Shown here: one piece after another, positions 58,009 through 64,000 of the stretch | Numbering within the stretch: position 1 is the first letter of the stretch | How the letters are laid out: each line of letters starts with the position of its first letter | The notes under the pieces: generated by a model | What the model was told of the DNA's origin: nothing | Database searches by the model: none | The model's input: the letters and a program-made list of their open reading frames with translations, nothing else | From: Mycoplana rhizolycopersici | GTDB taxonomy: Bacteria; Pseudomonadota; Alphaproteobacteria; Rhizobiales; Rhizobiaceae | Assembly: GCF_013378445.1 (NCBI RefSeq) | Contig: NZ_JABXYK010000003.1 | Span: forward strand, 372,001-436,000 | Direction of reading: 5' to 3' | DNA: 64,000 nucleotides | Made by a program: the position numbers and the translations under genes

Positions 58009-58613
58009 TGCCCGACACCCAGATTTTTTCCGGCGCTTTCGCCGAACCGGTATTCGCCGCCCAGTCGGTTTTCCGCACGGTGATGGACTGCATGGCCCGG
58101 CCGGGCACGATCGGGACGATTGCCGCAACGGCAAGGCCACCGCAGCCGCTCGGAGCGGCAGCGGGCGCGATCGCGCTCACGTTATGCGACCATGACACTC
58201 CGGTCTGGCTGACGCCGCAGCTTGCCAAGTCGAAGTTGCCCGGTTGGCTGTCGTTCCATGCCGGTGCCGCCGTGACCGCAGAGAAGCAGGACGCCCGCTT
58301 CGCCTTCGTCGAAAAGGGCGCCGTCGTTCCGGGCTTCGGCCTGTTTGCGCAGGGCACCCAGGAATATCCGGACCGTTCGGCGACACTGGTGATCGAGATC
58401 GAAAGCCTCGAGGGCGGCCGGCCGCTGGTGCTGACCGGCCCCGGCATCCGCGACGAGGCGATGGTCGGCCCGCAGGGCCTACCGGACACCTTCGTCGCAC
58501 TGGCCGGAGCCAACCGGGCGATGTTCCCACGCGGAGTGGACCTGATCCTCGTAGCCGGCGACCGCATTCTCTGCCTGCCACGCACCACCGTTATCAACAA
58601 CAGGGAGGCCTGA
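58008..58613 (+). CDS. phnH: C-P lyase subunit PhnH
   Basis: 201-aa PhnH subunit. AQSVFRTVMDCMARPGTIG near the N-terminus is the family hallmark; the ALTLCDHDTPVWL and GPGI motifs follow. It starts on the phnG stop codon and is followed by phnI after 4 bases. Confidence 0.92.
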   Translation: MPDTQIFSGAFAEPVFAAQSVFRTVMDCMARPGTIGTIAATARPPQPLGAAAGAIALTLCDHDTPVWLTPQLAKSKLPGWLSFHAGAAVTAEKQDARFAFVEKGAVVPGFGLFAQGTQEYPDRSATLVIEIESLEGGRPLVLTGPGIRDEAMVGPQGLPDTFVALAGANRAMFPRGVDLILVAGDRILCLPRTTVINNREA

Positions 58614-58617
58614 GCCC

Positions 58618-59730
58618 ATGTATGTTGCCGTCAAGGGTGGCGAGGCCGCCATCGCCAACGCCCACCGTCTGCTCGCCGACCGTCGCCGCGGCGATCGCGC
58701 GCTACCGTCGATCACCATCGAGCAGATCGTCGCCCAGCTCGGTCTCGCCGTCGACCGGGTGATGGCGGAGGCCTCGCTCTACGACCGCGCCATCGCTGCA
58801 CTCGCCATCCGCCAGTCGCGCGGCGACATGATCGAGGCGATCTTCATCCTGCGCGCCTATCGCACCACCCTGCCGCGCTTCGGCTATTCGGTTCCACTCG
58901 AGACCGCCGAGATGCAGGTCGAGCGCCGCGTTTCTGCCACCTACAAGGACCTGCCGGGCGGCCAGCTGCTCGGCCCGACCTTCGACTATACCCACCGGCT
59001 GCTTGATCCGTCGCTGCTGCACGATGCCCCTGTCGACGAGGCCCTGCAGCGCGAGGGCGGGCAGGAGCCCATCATGCGCGTTGCCGATATCCTGGCGGGT
59101 GAGGATCTGGTCGAGGATGACGGCGCGCTGCCGGAAGGGCACGTTCCCGGCGACCTGACCCGCGAGCCGCTTGAGTTCCCGATGCCCCGCGACCTGCGCC
59201 TGCAGGCGCTCGCCCGTGGCGACGAGGGCTTCCTTCTGTCGCTCGGCTATTCCACCCAGCGCGGCTATGCCCGCACCCACCCCTTCGTTGGGGAAGTGCG
59301 CATCGGCGAGGTGGAAGTCGAGCTGGACATGCCGGAACTTGGCTTCTCCGTCTCGCTTGGCCGTATCCAGGTGACGGAGTGCCAGATGATCGCCCAGTTC
59401 AAGGGCTCCGCGAAGACCCCCCCGCAGTTCACCCGCGGCTATGGCCTCGTCTTCGGGCAGAGCGAGAGGAAGGCGATGGCCATGTCGCTCGTCGACCGGG
59501 CGCTGAGGGCAGGCGAATTCGGCGAGGATGTCGTGGCACCGGCGCAGGACGAGGAATTCGTCATCTCGCATTCCGACAATGTGCAGGCGACCGGCTTCGT
59601 CGAGCATCTGAAACTGCCGCATTACGTGGACTTCCAGGCTGAACTCGATCTCGTCCGCCGCATGCGCCGGGAATATGAAGCGGCACGCGGCGACAAAACC
59701 GATAGCGACATTCCGGAGGCCGCAGAATGA
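58618..59730 (+). CDS. phnI: C-P lyase subunit PhnI
   Basis: 370-aa subunit, which in the known complex supports formation of the ribose-phosphonate intermediate. MYVAVKGGEAAIANAHRLL and the GGQLLGPTFDYTHRLLDPSL block are diagnostic. The 3' end overlaps phnJ by four bases (ATGA), indicating coupling. Confidence 0.93.
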   Translation: MYVAVKGGEAAIANAHRLLADRRRGDRALPSITIEQIVAQLGLAVDRVMAEASLYDRAIAALAIRQSRGDMIEAIFILRAYRTTLPRFGYSVPLETAEMQVERRVSATYKDLPGGQLLGPTFDYTHRLLDPSLLHDAPVDEALQREGGQEPIMRVADILAGEDLVEDDGALPEGHVPGDLTREPLEFPMPRDLRLQALARGDEGFLLSLGYSTQRGYARTHPFVGEVRIGEVEVELDMPELGFSVSLGRIQVTECQMIAQFKGSAKTPPQFTRGYGLVFGQSERKAMAMSLVDRALRAGEFGEDVVAPAQDEEFVISHSDNVQATGFVEHLKLPHYVDFQAELDLVRRMRREYEAARGDKTDSDIPEAAE

Positions 59731-60620
59731 CAACGGCAGCAAGCGAACTGGCGACCTACAACTTCGCCTATCTCGACGAGCAGACGAAGCGCATGATCCG
59801 CCGCGCGATCCTAAAGGCGATCGCCATCCCCGGCTATCAGGTGCCGTTTGCCTCGCGCGAAATGCCGATGCCCTATGGCTGGGGCACCGGCGGCGTACAG
59901 GTGACGGCGGCGATCCTCGGGCCGGAGGACGTTCTGAAGGTCATCGACCAGGGGGCGGACGACACCACGAACGCGGTCTCCATCCGCGCCTTCTTCCAGA
60001 AGGTCGCCGATGTCGCGGTGACGACGAAGACCCGCGAGGCGACGATCATCCAGACGCGCCACCGTATCCCCGAGGAAAGGCTGACGACCGGCCAGACGCT
60101 CGTCTACCAGGTCCCGATCCCCGAGCCCCTGCGCTTCCTCGAGCCGCGCGAGACCGAGACCCGCAAGATGCATGCGCTGGAAGAATACGGCCTCATGCAT
60201 GTGAAGCTTTACGAGGACATCGCCAGGAACGGCCATATCGCGACAACCTATGCCTATCCGGTAAAGGTCGAGGGCCGCTACGTCATGGACCCGTCGCCGA
60301 CGCCGAAATTCGACAATCCGAAGATGCACATGTCGGAGGCGCTCCAGTTGTTCGGTGCGGGCCGCGAGAAGCGCATCTACGCTGTGCCCCCCTTCACCGA
60401 AGTCGTCAGTCTCGACTTCGAGGATCATCCGTTCGAGGTCCAGAGCTTTGACAAGCCCTGTGCGCTCTGCGGCGCGGAGAACGTCTATCTCGATGAAGTG
60501 GTGCTCGACGACCGCGGCGGGCGGATGTTCGTCTGCTCCGACACAGACCATTGCGAGGATCGCCGCGACCACGGCCACTGCGGCACGATGCTGGCCTACA
60601 ACAAGGGGGCTGCCCAATGA
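59727..60620 (+). CDS. phnJ: Alpha-D-ribose 1-methylphosphonate 5-phosphate C-P lyase PhnJ
   Basis: 297-aa radical-SAM-type enzyme that cleaves the carbon-phosphorus bond. Four cysteines occur at C245, C248, C270 and C276 (PCALCGAEN, MFVCSDTDHC). Their spacing is identical to the 241/244/266/272 set of the E. coli enzyme, where the first three bind the iron-sulfur cluster and the last is the catalytic thiyl radical site. The enzyme therefore looks intact. It overlaps phnI and phnK by ATGA junctions. Confidence 0.95.
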   Translation: MTTAASELATYNFAYLDEQTKRMIRRAILKAIAIPGYQVPFASREMPMPYGWGTGGVQVTAAILGPEDVLKVIDQGADDTTNAVSIRAFFQKVADVAVTTKTREATIIQTRHRIPEERLTTGQTLVYQVPIPEPLRFLEPRETETRKMHALEEYGLMHVKLYEDIARNGHIATTYAYPVKVEGRYVMDPSPTPKFDNPKMHMSEALQLFGAGREKRIYAVPPFTEVVSLDFEDHPFEVQSFDKPCALCGAENVYLDEVVLDDRGGRMFVCSDTDHCEDRRDHGHCGTMLAYNKGAAQ

Positions 60621-61393
60621 CCGACGCACCGCTTCTTAGAGCCCGCGACATCTCGAAATTCTACGGCGCCCGTATCGGTTGCCAGAACGTCTCCTTCGAC
60701 CTCTGGCCGGGCGAAGTGCTGGCCATCGTCGGCGAGTCCGGCTCCGGAAAGACGACGCTGCTGAACTGCCTCGCCACCCGGCTGATGCCGACCTCCGGCA
60801 CCATCGAATACCGCACACGCGACGGCCAGATGCGCGATCTCGCCCGCATGGGCGAGGCCGAGCGCCGCTTCCTGATGCGCACCGACTGGGGCTTCGTCCA
60901 CCAGAACCCCGCCGACGGGCTGCGCATGACGGTCTCGGCCGGCGCCAATGTCGGCGAGCGGCTGATGGCGGTCGGCGAACGCCACTACGGCAACATCCGC
61001 GAGACGGCCGGCGACTGGCTGCGTCGCGTCGAGATCGGCATCGACCGCATCGACGACCAGCCGCGCGCCTTTTCCGGCGGCATGCGCCAGCGCTTGCAGA
61101 TCGCCCGCAATCTCGTCACCGCACCCCGCCTCGTCTTCATGGATGAGCCCACCGGCGGTCTTGATGTTTCGGTGCAGGCGCGCCTGCTCGACCTCGTTCG
61201 CGGCCTGGTCCACGACCTCGGCCTGTCGGCGATCATCGTCACCCACGACCTCGCCGTCGCGCGTCTTCTGTCGCACCGGATGATGGTGATGAAGGACGGA
61301 CACGTAATCGAGCACGGCCTGACCGACCGCGTCCTCGACGATCCGCGCGAAGCCTACACCCAGCTTCTCGTCTCCTCCATCCTGCAGGTCTGA
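60617..61393 (+). CDS. phnK: C-P lyase ATP-binding protein PhnK
   Basis: 258-aa ABC-type ATPase that associates with the C-P lyase core rather than a transporter. Walker A GESGSGKT at about residues 41-48, FSGGMRQRLQIARNL signature near 155, Walker B LVFMDEPTGGLD. The ATG at 60617 overlaps the phnJ stop; phnL follows after 44 bases. Confidence 0.92.
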   Translation: MTDAPLLRARDISKFYGARIGCQNVSFDLWPGEVLAIVGESGSGKTTLLNCLATRLMPTSGTIEYRTRDGQMRDLARMGEAERRFLMRTDWGFVHQNPADGLRMTVSAGANVGERLMAVGERHYGNIRETAGDWLRRVEIGIDRIDDQPRAFSGGMRQRLQIARNLVTAPRLVFMDEPTGGLDVSVQARLLDLVRGLVHDLGLSAIIVTHDLAVARLLSHRMMVMKDGHVIEHGLTDRVLDDPREAYTQLLVSSILQV

Positions 61394-61437
61394 CCGGCTG
61401 CCTCCGACAATACGCCCAGCTTAGAAGGAAATCGATC

Positions 61438-62145
61438 ATGGCGACGCCACTCGTCGTATCCGAAGTCGCAAAGAGCTTCACCATGCACTTGAGGGACGGT
61501 ATCCGCCTGCCTGTCGTCTCCAACGTCAATTTCTCCATCAAGGCCGGCGAATGCGTCGTCCTTGGCGGTCCCTCGGGCATCGGCAAGAGTTCGCTCTTGA
61601 AGATGGTCTACGGCAACTACGGCGTCGACGCCGGCCAGATCCTTGTCGAACACGAGGGTCAGTTCGTCGATCTGGCGACTGCTGATCCGCGCAGCGTGCT
61701 TGCCGTCCGCCGGGTGACGCTCGGCTATGTCAGTCAGTTCCTGCGCGTCGTGCCGCGGGTTGCCGCCGTCGACGTCGTGGCCGAACCGCTGGTCGCGGAT
61801 GGCGCGATCCCCGCGGTCGCCCGGGAGAAGGCGGAAACCATGCTCGACCGGCTCAACCTGCCGCGCGAACTCTGGCAATTGCCACCCGCCACCTTCTCCG
61901 GCGGCGAGCAGCAGCGCGTCAACATCGCCCGCGGCTTCATCACCGACCACAGCATCCTCCTTCTCGACGAGCCGACGGCTTCGCTGGATGCGAAGAACCG
62001 CGAGATCGTCGTCGACATGATCGAGGAGAAGAAGCGGGCGGGCGTGGCCCTGCTCGGCATCTTCCATGACGATGACGTGCGCGTCCGGGTCGCCGATCGC
62101 GTCATCGACGTCTCCGCCTTCTCCCCGCGAAAGATCGCCGCATGA
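61438..62145 (+). CDS. phnL: C-P lyase ATP-binding protein PhnL
   Basis: 235-aa second ABC-type ATPase of the C-P lyase complex. Walker A GPSGIGKS at about residues 44-51, FSGGEQQRVNIARGF signature, Walker B LLLDEPTASLD. AAGGAAA precedes the ATG. The stop overlaps the acetyltransferase start (ATGA). Confidence 0.92.
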   Translation: MATPLVVSEVAKSFTMHLRDGIRLPVVSNVNFSIKAGECVVLGGPSGIGKSSLLKMVYGNYGVDAGQILVEHEGQFVDLATADPRSVLAVRRVTLGYVSQFLRVVPRVAAVDVVAEPLVADGAIPAVAREKAETMLDRLNLPRELWQLPPATFSGGEQQRVNIARGFITDHSILLLDEPTASLDAKNREIVVDMIEEKKRAGVALLGIFHDDDVRVRVADRVIDVSAFSPRKIAA

Positions 62146-62759
62146 CCAGGCTTTCGGAACGCACCCCACTCATCCACGCCACGGCATCGGTGGTCGATTG
62201 CACCCTCGGCCGTTTCGTGGAGATCTCCGAGCGCTGCCGCATCGCAGAGACCGAACTCGGCGACTATTCCTACATCATGGAAGACGGCTCGGTCTGGTGC
62301 GCGACGATCGGCAAGTTCGCCAACATTGCGTCTTCCGTCCGCATCAACGCCACCAACCATCCGATGTGGCGAGCGACGCTGCACCATTTCACCTATCGCG
62401 CCGCCGACTACTGGCCGGACGCCGACAGGGAAGAGGATTTCTTCGCCTGGCGGCGAGCCCACCGCGTTACCATCGGCCATGACGTCTGGATCGGTCACGG
62501 CTCGACCGTCCTGCCCGGCGTTACCGTTGGCAATGGCGCCATCATCGGCTCCGGCGCGGTGGTGACGAAGGATGTCGCCCCCTACACCATCGTCGGTGGC
62601 GTTCCTGCGAAGCTGATCCGCGAACGCTTCGGTCGCGATATTGCCGAGCGCTTCGAAAGGCTTGCCTGGTGGGACTGGGACCACGCGCGCCTGCGTGTCG
62701 CCCTTGAGGATTTCCGTGCACTCGATGCTGATGCCTTCCTTGTCAAATACGGCGCCTGA
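62142..62759 (+). CDS. Hexapeptide-repeat acetyltransferase of the phn operon
   Basis: 205-aa left-handed beta-helix transferase of the xenobiotic (chloramphenicol-type) acetyltransferase group. Hexapeptide repeats run from about residue 10 to 160 (IHATASVVDCTLGRFVEI through IIGSGAVVTKDVAPYTIVGGVPAKLIRERF, written here as two ends of the region). The DVWIGHGSTVLPGVTVG block includes the usual active-site histidine region. It overlaps phnL, so it belongs to the phosphonate pathway; an aminoalkylphosphonate N-acetyltransferase role is the best inference. It is unrelated in fold to the GNAT protein PhnO. Confidence 0.8.
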   Translation: MTRLSERTPLIHATASVVDCTLGRFVEISERCRIAETELGDYSYIMEDGSVWCATIGKFANIASSVRINATNHPMWRATLHHFTYRAADYWPDADREEDFFAWRRAHRVTIGHDVWIGHGSTVLPGVTVGNGAIIGSGAVVTKDVAPYTIVGGVPAKLIRERFGRDIAERFERLAWWDWDHARLRVALEDFRALDADAFLVKYGA

Positions 62760-62807
62760 ACGTCGCGCAAAACCCTGGCAATCCGCGCTTTGTGGATTGT
62801 TATCAAA

Positions 62808-62825
62808 CGGACATGAAACTGACAT
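62808..62825 (+). promoter_or_regulatory. Pho box upstream of phnC
   Basis: CGGACAT, GAAA, CTGACAT: two direct 7-base half-sites with a 4-base gap, matching 14 of 18 positions of the PhoB consensus CTGTCATAAAACTGTCAT. It lies 66 bases before the phnC start in the 132-base gap after the acetyltransferase gene. Confidence 0.65.
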
Positions 62826-62891
62826 TCCGCATTCATTGACCGCCTTTAAAGCCGCAGCAGTGTCAATGAACAAGCCTCGAGAGGGCAAGCC

Positions 62892-63746
62892 ATGTTTCGC
62901 CTGAAGAACGTCACGCGCCGGTTCGGCGGCAAGGCCGCAGTCAGCGCCGTCAGCGTCGATATTCCGCAAGGTCAGATGGTCGGCGTTATCGGCCGCTCTG
63001 GCGCCGGCAAGTCGACCATGCTGCGGATGATCAACCGGCTCGTCGACCCGAGCGAGGGCTCGATCCATTTCGGCGATGTCGCGGTCTCGTCGCTGCGTGG
63101 TGCGGCGTTGCGCAACTGGCAGCGCGACTGCGCCATGATCTTCCAGCAGTTCAACCTGGTGCCGCGCCTCGATGTGCTGACCAACGTCCTGCTCGGTCGC
63201 CTCAACCACCGCTCGACCGCGCTCAGTATCCTCAACATGTTCACCCGCGAGGAGCGCATCATGGCGATCGCAGCACTGGAGCGCCTCGGCATCGAGCAGA
63301 CGGCGCTGCAGAAGGCGGGCACGCTTTCGGGCGGCCAGCAGCAGCGCGTGGCGATCGCGCGTGCGCTGATGCAGCAGCCGAAGATGATCCTGGCGGACGA
63401 GCCGATCGCCTCGCTGGATCCGCTGAACGCCAAGGTGGTGATGGATGCGCTGCGCGATATCAACGAGCGCGAGGGCATCACCGTGATCACCAACCTGCAC
63501 ACGCTCGATACCGCCCGCAACTATTGCGAGCGCATCATCGGCATGTCGGCCGGCCGGATCGTTTTCGACGGTGCCCCGCGCGACCTCGATGCGGCGGCGG
63601 TGCGGGCGATCTATGGCACGGGCGCCGATGGCGCGGAGATCGACGAGACCGTGACTTCGACGAGCATCAAGGGCAGTGCCGGGCTCGTACAGGACAACGT
63701 GAAGGAATCCGCCGGCGTTACGCCGCTGGCACTGGCAGGCATCTGA
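62892..63746 (+). CDS. phnC: Phosphonate ABC transporter ATP-binding protein PhnC
   Basis: 284-aa ATPase of the phosphonate/phosphate importer. Walker [10 protein letters not shown] at about residues 35-43, [38 protein letters not shown] signature and Walker [14 protein letters not shown] are all typical of PhnC. GAGGG precedes the ATG. It begins a second unit preceded by its own Pho box; phnD follows after 84 bases. Confidence 0.93.
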   Translation: MFRLKNVTRRFGGKAAVSAVSVDIPQGQMVGVIGRSGAGKSTMLRMINRLVDPSEGSIHFGDVAVSSLRGAALRNWQRDCAMIFQQFNLVPRLDVLTNVLLGRLNHRSTALSILNMFTREERIMAIAALERLGIEQTALQKAGTLSGGQQQRVAIARALMQQPKMILADEPIASLDPLNAKVVMDALRDINEREGITVITNLHTLDTARNYCERIIGMSAGRIVFDGAPRDLDAAAVRAIYGTGADGAEIDETVTSTSIKGSAGLVQDNVKESAGVTPLALAGI

Positions 63747-63830
63747 GCCTTGCCGGGATCGAACGGCCCGCGTCAAGGGCCGCCATCATTCTCAAAGCCG
63801 GCGGGGGCCGGTCAAACAGGAGAGAAGTCC

Positions 63831-64000
63831 ATGTTGAAGAAAGCTCTTTTCGGCGCCGTCGCCCTTCTGGCGCTGGTCGGCCACTCCCAGGCGGAAGACC
63901 TGAAGGAATTCCGCGTTGGCATCATCGGCGGCGAGAACGAAGCCGACCGCCTGCGCAACTATCAGTGCCTCGGCGACCAACTGAAGGCCGAACTCGGCTT
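63831..64000 (+). CDS. phnD: Phosphonate ABC transporter substrate-binding protein PhnD (partial)
   Basis: The window ends inside this gene. The first 56 residues show a signal peptide (MLKKALFGAVALLALVGHSQA, probably cut before EDLKEF) and the PhnD-type beginning of the mature protein (FRVGIIGGENEADRLRNYQC). AGGAGAGAA precedes the ATG at 63831. Location after phnC supports the call; permease genes would be expected next. Confidence 0.85.
   Translation, partial: MLKKALFGAVALLALVGHSQAEDLKEFRVGIIGGENEADRLRNYQCLGDQLKAELG

Noticed and set aside
61734-63776. Long minus-strand open frame across phnL, acetyltransferase and phnC (about 680 codons)
   Set aside because: It spans three well-supported plus-strand genes and their gap; no recognisable domain and no ribosome site.

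Overview
The window reads as a chromosomal segment of a fast-growing alphaproteobacterium of the Rhizobiaceae, close to the Sinorhizobium/Ensifer group. The reasons are: high GC with tightly packed operons; an agl alpha-glucoside operon next to edd-pgl-zwf; a RirA-type Rrf2 iron regulator with its three cysteines; a PdhS/CbrA-like cell-cycle kinase beside a phasin gene; the PhyR/NepR general stress pair; EcfG-type promoters; and a tRNA-His without a templated G-1, which is an alphaproteobacterial trait. No CRISPR array, insertion sequence, integrase or phage gene was seen.

Layout. (1) 1-9.6 kb: aglF-aglG-aglA-aglK import and hydrolyse alpha-glucosides. A PilZ-like protein follows, then zwf-pgl-edd on the opposite strand feed glucose-6-phosphate into the Entner-Doudoroff route. 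(2) 9.7-14.3 kb: a gamma-glutamylputrescine pair (puuB/puuA-like), a HI0933-type flavoprotein and a possible small membrane protein. (3) 14.5-20.3 kb: two tandem chemoreceptors with related signalling ends but different sensor domains, and a LuxR-type regulator. (4) 20.4-23.8 kb: isocitrate lyase with a small partner ORF, divergent from an XRE/ScfR-type regulator. (5) 23.9-28 kb: potFGHI polyamine importer. (6) 28-38.4 kb: AsmA-like protein, acetoacetyl-CoA synthetase, an iron-type ABC permease, the CbrA-like kinase and a phasin. (7) 38.6-41.6 kb: tRNA-His followed by a decaying module (LysR gene with an internal stop, intact cupin, aldo/keto reductase remnant, intact zinc alcohol dehydrogenase). 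(8) 41.7-46.4 kb: LysR/mmsA, a periplasmic iron-binding protein, rirA, and a single-domain response regulator. (9) 46.6-54.1 kb: LuxR-type regulator, dppABCDF, gluconate kinase, RidA. (10) 54.2-56.6 kb: a compact stress island with phyR, nepR and four small envelope or stress proteins. (11) 56.7-64 kb: phnF and phnGHIJKL, an acetyltransferase, phnC and the start of phnD (C-P lyase pathway; phnD runs off the end).

How they work together: much of the window concerns carbon and phosphorus scavenging (alpha-glucosides, dipeptides, polyamines, phosphonates), glyoxylate and PHB-linked metabolism (aceA, aacS, phasin), iron control (rirA and iron transporter parts) and stress. The most useful non-coding observations are three EcfG-type promoters around the PhyR/NepR island, an Irr-box-like dyad before rirA, Pho boxes before phnG and phnC, a shared motif before aacS and phaP, strong hairpins between the binding-protein and permease or ATPase genes of two transporters, and a possible small RNA after aacS. 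No wholly new multi-gene system was recognised.
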